64,000 nucleotides of DNA, taken from the NCBI RefSeq assembly GCF_900496995.4, contig NC_044029.1, positions 6,696,001 to 6,760,000 on the forward strand, given 5' to 3'. Shown piece after piece: positions 26,640 through 39,152 of the stretch. Within the stretch, counting starts at the first letter, position 1. The number at the start of each line of letters is the position of its first letter. The DNA comes from Aquila chrysaetos chrysaetos. Taxonomy: Eukaryota; Chordata; Aves; Accipitriformes; Accipitridae. The position numbers and the translations under genes were made by a program. The notes beneath the pieces are model-generated. The model had not been told where the DNA came from and made no database searches. It saw nothing but the letters and a program-made list of their open reading frames with translations.

Positions 26640-29285
26640 TCATCATGATTTACTGACAAAGAACAACTCTGTGAAAGTGACCACAATATGCTTTAAAACA
26701 TTGGCAGCAGTAACAACAACAACAAAAAAACCATTAAAAAGTAATTATGATTGCGGCCAACTCCTTAAAGAACTACCTAAGAATAATGAAGCTTGTTAAA
26801 AATATGCTAAAAAGGGTAGCTAAAAGATGATTAAATGCTGACTAAAAGAGTTAAATCTCCGCCAGCAGCATGAGCACGATTTAGAGACTATACAGAAGGT
26901 AAAAAGGATATGCATACTTCCTGTCATGAAAGATTTGAGAAAAGCAAAAAGGAAGCCAGCGTGGCTAAACAACAGTGCAAGAAAGAGTAGTAAATGCAAG
27001 AAGGCAAGTTTGAAAACGTTGAAGTGGTGTCCAAATATGGAAACTAGAGAGGATGAAACTTTGGCAGGTTAAATATAAAAACACAGTAAGGCAAACGAGA
27101 AGACCACTTGAAGAAAGTTTGCAAAAAACAACAATAAATATTTTTTCAAAGGTATCAGGCACAGAAAGTCTGTCAGGGAGTCCAAAGAGCCAGCAGATAT
27201 TCAGAGGATAAAAGGAGCACTCAGGGAAGACAGGGCCATAAAAAAGAAACAAAGTTAATCCTCTATTTTTGCGTTCACTGTGGATACATGTGAAAAGGGT
27301 CTCAGGCCAGAAACCTTCTTTACTGGGAACTCATTACAGGAGCTGTAATTTAAGCATTGGTAGAAGAGGCTACGGAAGAAATAGATAAAATTAATGATAA
27401 CAGCCAGGACGAGATGTCATTCACCAAAAAACTCAAGGACAAAACAGCTTAGCTAGTAAGTGTGATGTGCAACCTTTGAATTAGAAGTGCCTAAGCACCT
27501 GTGGACTGGGAGGGGGCAGATGTGATGCCCGTTTTTAAAATGGGTTCCAGGACAGACCCAATGAGCTAGAGACTAGTAAGCTTACCGTCTGCACTGGACA
27601 AATTGCTGGTAATTACAGCAAAGACCAGAATCAGCAGACACCCAAACAAATACAATATACTGCAGAAGAGCTCAAGGCGTTATGGGGAAGGGAGGCTTTG
27701 CCTGGCCAGCCTCCTGGCATTCTTCGGAGGCAACAAGCTTGTTCATAGGGGACATACAGCTTGTGCCGGTTTTGCTTGGAGTAGAGTTAATTTTCTCCAC
27801 AATAGCTGGTATGGGGCTGTGTTTTGGATTAGTGCTGGAAGCAGTGCTGATAACCCAGGGACGTTTTCGTTCCTGCTGAGCCGTGCTCACGCAGCGTCAA
27901 GGGCTTTTCTGCTTCTCCCCCCACCAGCGAGGGGGGCACAAGGAGTCGGGAGGGGACAGAGCCGGGACAGCTGACCCCAGCTGAGCCGAGGGAGATTCCA
28001 GCCCATAGGACGTCATGCTCAGCAATAAAACTAAAGGGAAGGTTGGCCAGGGGGCTACTGCTTGGGGACTGACTGGGCATCGGTCAGTTGGGTGGGAGCA
28101 ATTGTTTTCATTTTCATCACTTCTCTTTGTTCGGTTTTATTTGTCTCTCTTTATTATTTTCCTTTTCATTACAATTTTTTGTAATTTTTTTTTTTTAAAT
28201 TTCAATTATTAAACTGTTCTTATCTCAACCCAGGAGTTTTCTCACTTTTACCCCTCCAATTCTTTTCTCCTGCTATCCTGCTGGAGGCGGAGAGTGAGCG
28301 AGCGGCTGTGTGGGGCTTAGTTGCCGGCTGGGGTTAAACCACAACACAGCTGCTGCAGTCTACCTGGATTTCCAAAAAGTATCCAACGAGGTGCTTCATC
28401 AAAAGCTCTTGTGGGGACTTAGAATAAGAGCAAACATTTGCTCATGAAATAAAGACAGGATAAAGATAGGAAACACCAGGTAGGATTAATTTGATCCCTG
28501 GAAGAAGGTCTACATATTTGCATGCTGGGACCGTGCTGCTCAAAATTTCAGAAAATAGCGAGGTGACAGTGCTTCCTGTGACTATTACATTATTCAAGGA
28601 CAGTAAAGATAAGCATCAGCTATGAAGCATAGAAGGAAAGCATGAGATGTAGTGACTGGATGTTAAAATGGCACATACGATTCAGTGAGGATAAATGCAA
28701 GGTGCTGCACAAGAGAAAATAAAAATGCTAATGGACCTGTACCCCACAGGAATGAGTTCGAGGATTATAGTAGATATTTCTATGCTCAGTATTCAGTAAC
28801 TATCAGAAAAACAATGTTGAAAGTATTAAGAAGAAAACAGAGAGCATCTTTATGCCACTGAATAAACTGTACCCTCTTTCTTCGAATAGAAGAAGTAGGA
28901 TTCGTCAAATAAAACTAGTGATTGGCTGCTCAAAACAACAAGGTAACATAGCTGAGCTATGAAGCTTTTTGCCACAAAATTTTCAAAGAGTTAATGAAAG
29001 ACAAGATGATCAAAGGCTATTAAAATTATTATCATCCCTGACAGAAATTTAGGCACTGAGCCACAAATTCTTGGAAGTCAGGAGAGTATTCTGGGGAAGT
29101 AATACTGTAGGTTGTCTCTACTTCTGTATTTGTTATCCTGGAGAAGAGAAGACATAGGACGGACCTAATAGTTGTCTTCCAAAACCTAAGAAGAGGCTAC
29201 TGAGAAGATGGAGGTTGGACTAAAGATCTTCTGATGTTCCCTCCAACCTGAATGATTTTGTAATTCAATGATTCATTAAGTTTCG
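26640..29285 (+). mobile_element. Old CR1 LINE, decayed and split by an LTR insertion
   Basis: Motifs of CR1 ORF2 and the 3' UTR appear in the expected order on the plus strand, with many substitutions. GTGACCACAATATG (26678-26691) is followed by AAGCCAGCGTGGCTAAACA (26952-26970), and GGGAGGGGGCAGATGTGAT (27508-27526) corresponds to the stretch before the reverse-transcriptase fingers. After the LTR at 27762-28346, the frame TACCTGGATTTCCAAAAAGT (28362-28381) corresponds to the D(F/L)xKA catalytic-region segment. GGATAAATGCAAGGTGCTGC (28690-28709) and the 3' end with GAGGTTGGACTAAAGATCTT (29211-29230) and TTGTAATTCAATGATTC complete the order. Stops and indels are everywhere, so it is not coding. 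The left boundary is approximate. The element predates the LTR inside it. Confidence 0.8.
27762..28346 (+). mobile_element. Solo LTR of an avian endogenous retrovirus, copy 2
   Basis: About 585 bp with TG...CA ends (TGTGCCGG to CCACAACA), flanked by the exact 5-bp duplication CAGCT (27757-27761 and 28347-28351). A CREB/ATF-like GACGTCAT lies at 28009-28016. A TATA-like AATAAAAC lies shortly downstream (about 28024-28031), and an ATTAAA polyadenylation signal lies at 28208-28213. The CR1 sequence continues on both sides, so the LTR landed in a pre-existing CR1 and no internal retroviral sequence remains. It closely resembles copy 1 along its whole length, including the middle segment. A 5-bp target duplication fits class III (ERVL-like) elements. 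The 123-codon ORF at 27603-27974 runs across the CR1/LTR junction and is chance. Confidence 0.92.
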
Positions 29286-30815
29286 GCACTGCTGGACACA
29301 GGCTGCCAGGCTAGCTGGGCTTTGGTTCAATCCAGTATACCAATTCTCACCTTATACACATGTATGCATTAGAACACTGTTAGAAACTCAAGGTCAAGCT
29401 CAAGCTCAGTAGCAATTCACCATCTCTGCAAGCTGAATGACGCCAAGTGTCACTTATATTTGCAGCTTCAAGAAATAAAACTGGCTTTCTGAGTTTTACC
29501 TTCATGCTTTCAAAAAGAAAAAATATTGAAGTACTCACAAATAATATAGATTTGATTATAATATTTGAGTACTCTAAGAGAAAATCAGTATCAGAGAGAA
29601 ACTCATGGATAAACTGAATGTTTATCCGTTTTTGGTAAATAATGAAGATAGCAGTTTAATGGGCAATTTAAAAGCCAGTCACAGGACTGACATATTGCTG
29701 CCAAAAATGTGATGTTCAGGAAGAACAAGCAAAGAAAAATGGGAGAAGGCACTCTACTGTAAATTAAGACTGCTATATGTTGTAATAGATGTACAAAATA
29801 CTAGTTGTAGAAAATATATTGCCTGATATACAGGAAGAGCTAAGAAGCTTAATGGAAGACTGTCCACAAATGGAAGTAAAAGTGAAAAAAGAATATGTAT
29901 ATTGTCAGGACATGAGACTACTATGGCTACGTCCATTTGAAGGAAGTTTTTTTCCCCAGACTCTCCAGTAAGATATTGCAATACACTGACTCACTGTTTT
30001 ATCTTAGAGGTAGAGGGAATTATTAGGGGGCTACTGATTTAGAAGACTCTAACAGATAGAGGAAGCGGTTGAGAAGAGGAAAATGGACAATCATTTGTAT
30101 GCAACTGATCAGAAATACTGCAGTACCACTCTAAAAAGAGCAAGGAAGGGAAGGAGTGAAAGCAAGAGAATAATGAAAATAAAACAGATGTTATAAAATC
30201 CAATTCAGGAATGCGTGGTTTTGATCTCCTGGGAAGGTACAGGAAGGGAAAAGAAAAGTAGGAAAGCAAGAACTTACTGAAAGAAATCTTATCAAACACA
30301 CAATTAGTCTGAGACACAAAGAAGAGAGGAGGAATGGCTTTTGCTTCATTAGGCGCAACTGAAGCAGAAACGAATCACGCAAGAGGTGGAACACGACAAA
30401 AGGCACATCAGAAAGAATCGGTATAAAGGAACAGCAGAAGTGCACAGGGTAAATCAAGTGCTATTGTTAAGGCATTTAGAAGTCGCAGGTGAAGAGAGCT
30501 GGATGAGAACAGAAAGGAGTTAGGAGTGCTAAAACACAAAGCAGCGTGGCGTCAAAGGAAGGCCAACAGAGGACTGTCCGGGTTTGAATCCCATAACTCC
30601 CAATCCTACAGAAATTTGGCTGTGCAGAATAAGAGCTGGGGTGGACAAATACTCAGGAGCTGTGTAGAAACTGCAGGCCTGGGCTATATTAAGGATATGA
30701 CATTTTCCTGCCATTTCAGGATTTCTGCCATTTTGTGCAGAAAGAGAATCCAGTCAGACTTGATGACTATAAGGCACAGTAAATTAAATAATCTGGCTTG
30801 GGTTCTCTTGAATAG
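29286..30815. other. Purine-rich unassigned stretch between repeats
   Basis: The plus strand is noticeably A/G-rich, especially 29700-30560, which may point to a further decayed retroelement, but I cannot match any family. ORFs are short. The longest plus ORF (30526-30933) ends inside LTR copy 3 and is not convincing. A tRNA B-box-like GGTTTGAATCC (30582-30592) has no A box or cloverleaf. Confidence 0.45.
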
Positions 30816-31378
30816 TGTGCTGGTTTCATCTGGGGTAGAGCTAATTTTCTTCATACTGGCTAGTATGGGGGCTGTGTTTGGATTAGTGCTGGAAGCAGTG
30901 CTGATAACCCAGGGACGTTTTCGTTCCTGCTGAGCCGTGCTCACGCAGCGTCAAGGCCTTTTCTGCTTCTCCCCCCACCAGCGAGGGGGGCACAAGGAGT
31001 CGGGAGGGGACAGAGCCGGGACAGCTGACCCCAGCTGAGCCGAGGGAGATTCCAGCCCATAGGACGTCATGGGGGAAGACGAAGGAAGGGGGGACGTTGG
31101 GAGTGACGGCGTTTGTCTTCCCAAGTGACCGCTTTGCGTGCTGGAGCCCTGCTGTCCTGGAGACGGCTGAACGCCTGCCTGCCCCTGGGAAGGGGTGGGT
31201 GGATTCCTCATTTTGCGTTGCTTGCGTGCGTGGCTTTTGCTTTACATATTAAACTGTCTTTATCTCAGCCCGTGAGTTTTCTCACTTTTACCCTTCCGAT
31301 TCTCTCCCCCATCCCTCTGTGGGGGGTGAGCGAGCGGCTGCGTGGGGCTGAGTTACCGGCTGGGGTTAAACCACGACA
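30816..31378 (+). mobile_element. Solo LTR, copy 3, with a different central segment
   Basis: About 563 bp, TGTGCTGG to CCACGACA. The flanks show an imperfect 5-bp duplication, AATAG (30811-30815) and AACAG (31379-31383). The first about 255 bp match copies 1 and 2 up to the CREB/ATF-like GACGTCAT (31063-31070). The next about 175 bp (31072-31245) do not match them, and the last about 130 bp from the ATTAAA signal (31248-31253) match again. Its central segment resembles the commoner version of this LTR that I remember from other birds, except that the AT-rich TATA-like bases expected just after GACGTCATG are missing. It lies in the same orientation as copy 2, 2.5 kb away, but separate target duplications show it is a separate insertion. 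No internal retroviral genes are present. Confidence 0.9.
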
Positions 31379-33168
31379 AACAGTCACCTGGTCAAAGTAG
31401 CCTGGGCTGGTGAGTGCCTAGAAGGATATGTTTGTCACAGAAATTATTGCGATGACTGATGAGCCTTTTGGACCTTTCTTGGCTGGAGCACCAGGAATGA
31501 CAACAGCATAGCTTGGGTACTCTGTGGTAGGGGCGATAATGTGATTTGCACTGACATCTTGAAGAACATATGTACTATCACGTCACAGCAGAAAGTAGAC
31601 ATTTCTGTACACATATATGGCTTCTATGGGAAGGCAACACAACAGAGTTACTCAGCAGTATTGCATCCAGAGTTACCAATACAGGAATGACTCAATAAAA
31701 ATCCAATTTTGTTTGTACCTGCAGTGCTATTAATGAGGGGACATTTTGTAGACTGATAGTCATATCCATGAATATGATTCAGTGATATGTGGCTCACCTC
31801 ATAGGCACATACAAGTCTTTCGTTCACATTTGTTTTACAGAAGTTGAGTGTTTTCTGAAATCTTGAATACCTCCTTCATATGTGTGAAACTAGCTATTAA
31901 AATGTTTCAAAGTGCAAAATCTTAACATATTCCATAAACTCTGCCTTATAGGTCTCACTTAAATATAAAATATGCAGTACTGTAAACAGCAGTACCGTAT
32001 CCACTTGTTTAGGAAAAGAAAGGCTTCTGGTCTTGTCAGCAAACACAGCACTCTTACTCCTTGCCCTTTCTAAGCCCTTTAATGACATTTAAAAATGCAG
32101 GAATCAGTGCCTTGTCAAAAACTTAGGTCAACATTTACGTCCCAAGTTTGTAGCTATTTCTCCTTTTTCTCTATGCTAATTATGAGTAATTATCCTGCTT
32201 CAATGCTTTTTTAAAAACATGAAGCTTTTACAAAATCTATCAAATCTAAGTTCATGTAAAAAACAATTCTACATAAAAGAAAATCAAAGTATTAAGCTCT
32301 TCCATTTAGGTTTTTAAAGTAAAGCTCTATAGTACCTTGTCTATAATATAATTCCCTGCAGTGTTTCTAATAGTCTAGTGATAGTTTAAAAATTTAAAAA
32401 GTTGTCTTAGCTCTCAGCTAGAACTCTATTGAGAATGAAAATGTGCAACAAGTAAGACTCCAGCAGGTTCACCCGCCTTCTTAATGTGGCCCTCATGACT
32501 GCGTATCCAGTTCTGGGAGATACTGGTACCACTCTTACTAATGTATGCATGTCACCAACATCAAAGAGTGCTTCCCTTCAAATAGGGAAGGGAAAGTATT
32601 CACCATGACCTAAAACCAAAGCCTTATCCATAAGGAGTTTATACTGAGGCTCATGCTTGCACTGAGTGGTCAAGTGATGGGGAATGTTACTAGTAAATTG
32701 ATCAGCTTCTTCATAAATTCAAAAATTACATTACTTGGGATAAATCCACACAATTAAGGTTCAAACAGGCAAAGCAATAATGCATTGGAATACATCTCTC
32801 TCGCTTCCAGTGAGTTAGTTAGTTAGGTGTTCATAGGTAGCATTCATGTTCTCTTGTTCGTTTTACAAAAAACGCGGGATGCTAAGTCAAACACTATGAA
32901 GAACATGCAAGAGCAATATCTCTTTTCCCCAAATGATTGACTGTTCTGGGGACACAGTGTGATTTTTCTACTGAAATAGATTACAAAAGGCTTGTGATTC
33001 TCTGATTTTCAAATCACTATGAAGTTGTTATTGAAAAGATCCATTTAGACGAAACAGAATTTGCTGGGCTATAGTCATGTCACCGGTTGAAATTTTATAC
33101 CATATGTGTTACATGACATTACAGTATGAGATTCCCTTCTCATCTGTGTGCACACTGTAATGATGAAA

Positions 33169-33310
33169 ATTATATAAAATATTATCTATATAAAATAAAT
33201 ATAAAATATATAATGTATAACATATACAACCTATAACATATAATATGCAATATTTAATATGTACTATGATATGTATTTATATAATCATATGATATATATC
33301 ATATAATAAA
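33169..33310. repeat. AT-rich low-complexity tract
   Basis: About 140 bp almost entirely of A and T, built from imperfect TATAA, ATATA and CATATAA units. It can form many weak hairpins and would melt easily. Confidence 0.85.
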
Positions 33311-36300
33311 AAAACAGATCCAAAAGGAGAAAAACTTTCAAACACAGCAAACATTGCCTAATTAAATACATCGCATAGTATCAGAAATAAGTGGGAAGAC
33401 TATGAAAACATCTGGAATTCATTCACTGGATACAACAGAAAATCAAAACAAACACAAAAAAAAAAGTTAAAAAGTAAGAATAAGTTTATTCTTTCCCTAT
33501 CCGCATTTTTGGTTTTGGGGTTGGGATTTTTTTGGTCTTATATGGGCTATGATATCAGAATTTTTAAAAAGAATTACATTATAACAGAAATAATGGAAGC
33601 AAAAAATTCTGTTTGTTCTGCATATGTTTAATACATTTGTATAACATTAAATATAATTACTTTCTAGATAAGAATAGATAAAGGGCATTATTCATATAAC
33701 TATTCAGGAGTGCAGCACCAGAGCTGTTCAGGAACCGAGCAGCAGAGCTTAATTATCCAGTCAATAAAGATACTGTCTTAGAATTTAATGTCTTTTATAG
33801 TCTGCGACATGGATTTCTTCACTTTCATCACTTTGAGCTCAACCAATAAACAAGATCCAAAAGGTACATAAGCTCTATACCTCTGAGCTTTTTATGCCCA
33901 CTGGCAAGTTCAAGAACTGATCAAAGTTAGAGCTCCAATTGTGCAATGAAGGAAGAGTGTCTAAAAATGCATCTGTTTTGTGGAGTGCTTTTTGCTTCCC
34001 AGGAAACGATGGCATGAAGCATGCATTCCCACCAAACAACTCTATAAAATATAAGCCTCTAGGTGTTCCCATAGACATCATCTACCACAGACTATTTACC
34101 CTTTCCTCCTTCTAGCTGTGGGCTAGTTCCATGGAAAGTCTTAAGCGCCTATAAATCTCTCTTCGGGCAGCTAAGGCGACATCTACGTTATCACATAATT
34201 CAGCAAATAAAAGCAGATTGGCAGACTGAAGCTGCTGATGCCCCTACATCCACCTTATGTATGTTCCCCGGCTTGTCCTTCAGACTAGATCTGCTCTGAT
34301 GCCTTGAACTGAACATCCCCACCACGGACATGATTCATAGCTGCTCCAAGGACAGGTCAGTGGTTTGGACCCCCCCAAGGGTTAGAGCACATCTGTAAGT
34401 TCCTGGAGAAAAGCTTCTGGTTTAATTTCACACAGATGGAAACTAGTACGCGTGCACAAAACTTGCTCTAGAAACCAAGCCAAGGTGCCTTAAGTGGGGA
34501 TGACTAAGAGTTAGTTTCAAAACAACGCTACTGCACTGAATCAACACATTCACGCACACGAAGCCTATATCCAATACAGGAGTGTCAATGATCTTTTCAT
34601 CTGACTGCATATAGTAAAATTTCTGTTGGTAAAAACCTAGTTCAAAACTTTAGTTGTGCAAGCAAAACCGAATTCTACCTTCATCCTCAGAGCAGCAAAA
34701 TTTGCCTTCCTATGAGGAATGGACATACTCCATTGACACCACCCTCCTGGAGGGTGAAGGCAAAGCCGTGCCGAGAGGGCTGGTGTGGCTGCAGCACAGC
34801 CATCTGCAGGGGAGGAGAAGAGGAGAGGGCTTATGGCCAGGAATCACCTGCCTTGCCATGCCTCCCGTTCCTCCTCCCATTGCCGGAGCTCCCCACTATT
34901 TGCATGGCCTCCCCTCCAGCACGGAGGGGACAGGGTAGAAGTGAGTGATCAGACAAGAGTAGAATCATCCCTGCAACAGCAGGGCTATGGCTGCCGGTTA
35001 CTGGAACAAGAAAAGTCAATCGGTCCTGTCTAGGGAGGATAATGTCTGGAGAATCACTCCACTGTAGCAAGCCATGATAGTTTCGCTCCTGTTAGCTCCA
35101 GGCACCTGCCCCTAAAACAACTGGAAGGGTGTTACCTGTTCTCCTTAACTTACTGCGTGATATAATTCTGTGCTTCTTGGACTGCAGAAGTCACCCTGCA
35201 GAGAGCTGCCTGTGCTCTGGAAACAAGGCACAGGCAGAATTAATGCGAGGTGCGGCTGATCCTGGCCAAGCAGCGCTGACTTGGAAACCGGGTGGACACT
35301 TTAAACGCTGTACAAGGTAATGAAGTGAAAGCCCCAAATCTCCAAGTCACGCAACTCAATTTGTGTTAATGGGCAATAAAAATTGTCGGATGCATATCAC
35401 TGCCACTGTCAAGGAAGACAGGCGGGTGCTAAAGGCCAGCTGTATGATAAAATGATTGTAACTGGAAGACTTGGTGGAATGAAAGCTAGGGAGGGAAAGA
35501 CAGCATGGTTGTAGAGCAGTGTTGCTTCTCAGGTTGAGTACAATGATTAGATAAACCTACAATTTATCTGTGAATCTTTTTCCAGGTCAACTGCCGTAAT
35601 GTTTCTTTCACTCACAGCCTTATTTAGACAGTAATAAGGCAAACATCAAAATGCCTCTCGGTATTTAACTTCCTCTATTCCCCAGTGCAAAGTTAGCTTA
35701 GCACTTACAGGTCTAACCTTGGCCAAAATTAAATTGGAGAAGGTTTCAGAAAAAAAAGAAAAAAAGTGAGAATGTTGTTAGTCCCATCAAAGTGCTTAAC
35801 ATTGGCCTAAACTATTTTTAAAGCACTTGTTTAAATTTTAAAGCAGTAAGGGATTAAGAACAAACACAGGCATTTCTTGTCTTCCTTGTGTGTAAGTAAT
35901 TTTAAAGGTCAAGCACAGCTTTTTTGTTCCCTGAAAAAGCCTTCTGCATTTTTGAAAGTTAAAAACCATAGGCCAGATAATCAGCTAATCTAAATTAGCA
36001 GAGCTCTGTCATGGTCAATATAGGAGGCCAGTTTACACTGGCTGAGGTTCTGGCTGCTGTTTTGTAAAATTCCAGGAAAAAAGGATTATTTTTTAACGAA
36101 ATACATCCTGAAAGAGGAGATGCAGATTTCCCTGTCTGAGTCTTTGCCAGGGGGAATGAACTTGTAAGTACTGTAAATCAAGACAATGAAAACAGGCAGT
36201 TAAAGTCCAGTTCTTATGATGACAGGTATACTGGTTCTTTAGATTTGCAATAGAAAACCAGGCTGTGCATGCATCTGGGTAGGAGCCCTCTATGGAGGCA

Positions 36301-36693
36301 AAAAAAAACCCCCACCATAGCTGGAGGATGCCATTCTGTTAATTCCAAAAAGCGTCCTGATTTAACAATCACTAGAAAAGGATCACATGTGCGTCTGACA
36401 CAATAGTTCTCTCAAAGGACTTTCGAAGCCCCGTTGGTGTCCCTTGGACAGAAGCAGCAAGTCAGCAGCTTGGAGTTCTCCAGAACTGAATCAGGAGTTT
36501 CCTAAAGCTGACTTTAAATTATGACACTAATTACACTGTTTTCATTGTAACGTGTACAAAGTGTTTCTCTTGGGATATCAGAGAGGAATTTTGTCAGCTT
36601 TTAAAAAGAGTTATAATTCACCTCTGAAATGTTTTTTTGCTGGTTCTTGCCATGACGACAAAAAAAGAGCAGAGCGGTATTCCAGAGCTCTCC

Positions 36694-36722
36694 TTCAGAT
36701 CTGCAGCTAGTGCAGATCTGAA
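36694..36722. repeat. Perfect 12-bp inverted repeat with 5-nt loop
   Basis: TTCAGATCTGCA (36694-36705), loop GCTAG, then TGCAGATCTGAA (36711-36722). The arms match perfectly. It is too short for a microRNA precursor as seen and no longer pairing continues outside. Confidence 0.9.
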
Positions 36723-39127
36723 AGCTGTTTAAGACCTGATCCAAAGGCCAATTAAATCAATGATATACCTGATCACTAGAGGAAACAAAATCGTTATTAT
36801 CAATCTAATCCTGCTTCCATGGAAGTCAAGGAAGTAAATTTTCAATGGGAACAGCACCAAATACTTAGGCTTCTTTTTAGTCCTTAACTGAATATCTTTT
36901 TAAGTAATTTCAGTAGGTACTATTTAACTTAAAATTCCTCATGAATAAAGCATCTTGAAAGACTTAGTATGAACAAAATTAGTAGCTCCTTATTATAAAA
37001 TTTTGCTATTAAAATCAGGCTCTTAAACATTTTCCCAGTGCTTCACAAGAAGACGTTTGCAGATCTAGGAGAAGGATTTCTGAATCTGCCTTTTCTTCTC
37101 CGCTCCCATGCTGTCTGTAATCATTGCACAGTTTAAAGAGCATATTCATGTGAGAACACTTTATTTTCTAAGTACGACAACTGGTATGTTCAGGTGATTA
37201 TTTTTCCGAGTGAATTTCTGAAAAGACACAATCCTTCTCAGAAGGCCTGGTATTCTAGGCTTAAGTCACAAGAAACATGTTTTCCTTCACTTTTACTTTC
37301 CCATTTCAGTGCATGTAAATAATAGCTAGGCTGTAGTAAGTTTTTAACTTACTTCTATACCAGAACTGACTTGTTATCACAATTCAAGGATCTAACACAA
37401 TAAACGCTTATGTGATTACTCCTAACAGAAGCTGAATAGTAACAGAATAGTTACATAAGGATTATTCCCAATGAATAGAAGTTGAAAAGTGTAGGGAAAA
37501 ATTCCCATACCCCATTCCTGGCTGTCTGAGAGGTTTCTGATTCCAAGTTTAACAGCAAGCAGGGCCAAACATTAAGCTGGTCTATACCCCACATGTAATG
37601 AATCTTTCCTAGTAGATAAGCACTCTTGAGATAAGCATGAGGCTGGATACTGGAATTTAGGCCACCTGGATGTAAGCCCTTAATAGAATTCTTTAAAATG
37701 TCACTTTTTTATTATTTTGCATTTTAAAAATTCAAATAATTTCTACACCAGGATCAAAGTATGGGATTCAAAACCAAAGATACAAATATCGACATACAAG
37801 CAAGACTTAAAATGCATTGGTTTAATGATCTTTTGCAAAAGACCACTCTTTCCATGCTCAGGAGGCATTTCAAACTGCATTTGACACACAAGGCAATTAA
37901 TTCCTTTTGGTGCATTTATGTTATCATATTCTGTTCTTTGACACCCAATGTGGTAAAAATGCTGCTTGTTTCAAAACTTGGAAAATGACTGGGTTTAGCT
38001 TTGCTTCCTGGGGATTCCTATTCTAAGGTGACTATTTTCTCTTCTCCTTTGTTTTTACTCTGTTCAAAACCACTAATAAATCTGTGTGATAATTAACATG
38101 CTTTAACTTTTTTGTTTGTAGTGAGTGATACATACTTAGAGACTGGATTAAATATTATAAATACACACACAGGAAGGGAAACTATGTTCTGGACGAAGCA
38201 TCTTTATTATCTCTGCTCACTCAAAAAACACTAGTAATACAAATTGTCACTATATAAGGAACCTCCAGAATTACAAAGCTTGAGTTATCTTTTTAAACCA
38301 TACGCAGAGATTACAGCTGTTCTGGCATGCATTTTTCAGCCTATGAAATACAAAACCCAATGCTATCCTGCTTTTATTAAAATATTTTTAGGAGGCAAAA
38401 GCAAGGACTAAGAATCTGAGGAAATTACAAATTAATGTTTAGTTGTGCATTGGATAGTCAGGACATTTTATCTCTTTATGCATCTGTCCCACACATTAAA
38501 TGAAAGGAAAAACAGTAGATGGACATATAATTAGACATTCAGTACAATTAATTCATCAAAGACATGTAAGCGTGGTTTCAACACACACAGTATATTTACC
38601 ATTTGTTAAATTCTGGAACGTTCATACAGTATGGTCTAATGGTCACACTTTCTATAGAGAATTTCCTATCTTTTTCAAAAAGGGGGAGGGGATGGAGAAT
38701 ATTCTGATTTTAAATTAAGTGACATGTCCAGGGAAAAGACCTAAACTCAATTCTTCACCATACAAGAAGACCTGAGCTTGAGCTGCCAGTCTCATCTGAG
38801 TAGCTAGCACCCAAGGCCGGCTTCTATTCCACAGGGGAAAATGAGCCACCACCGCCACCACCATACCAGAAAGCCAAGTCCATCCTGTTTCTTTTTCTTT
38901 CCCATCATTAGAAGCTTGCACTTTGCTGAGTCTGGAAAGCAGAAACAACATACCCATCTTTCTCCTTCACCTTCCACTTCCACTATCATCGCACCGAAAG
39001 CTTTAGGGAACTTGCAGTTCTGCATGTAGCTCTACAGAACAAAACAGATTCACTCTCAGGTTGTTCATGTCCAGCTAGTATTTTAGTAGATTGCTAAGGT
39101 TTTCCTGGGGAATACAAGTCCCAGCAA

Positions 39128-39152
39128 AGAAACTGCATTTTTTGCAGTTTCT
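39128..39152. repeat. Perfect 10-bp inverted repeat with T5 loop
   Basis: AGAAACTGCA (39128-39137), TTTTT, TGCAGTTTCT (39143-39152). This is a short hairpin with no flanking extension that would suggest a longer RNA precursor. Confidence 0.9.

Larger units (their letters stand above)
23301..26640. other. AT-rich DNA with long A- and T-runs, no gene recognised
   Basis: ORFs are under 85 codons and unrecognised. Contains A20 (23351-23370), T17 (24343-24359) and A25 (25363-25387). None of these runs follows a recognisable retroposed body. Confidence 0.55.

Noticed and set aside
30576-30600. tRNA gene suggested by GGTTTGAATCC
   Set aside because: No matching A box, acceptor stem or anticodon arm at the required distance.
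27762-31378. A provirus bounded by LTR copies 2 and 3, which lie in the same orientation 2.5 kb apart
   Set aside because: Each LTR has its own flanking target duplication (CAGCT versus AATAG/AACAG), the middle segments of the two LTRs differ, and the interior begins with continuing CR1 sequence and has no retroviral genes.
39128-39152. MicroRNA hairpin
   Set aside because: The stem is only 10 bp with a 5-nt loop and pairing does not extend outward. A precursor needs roughly 25-30 paired bases per arm.
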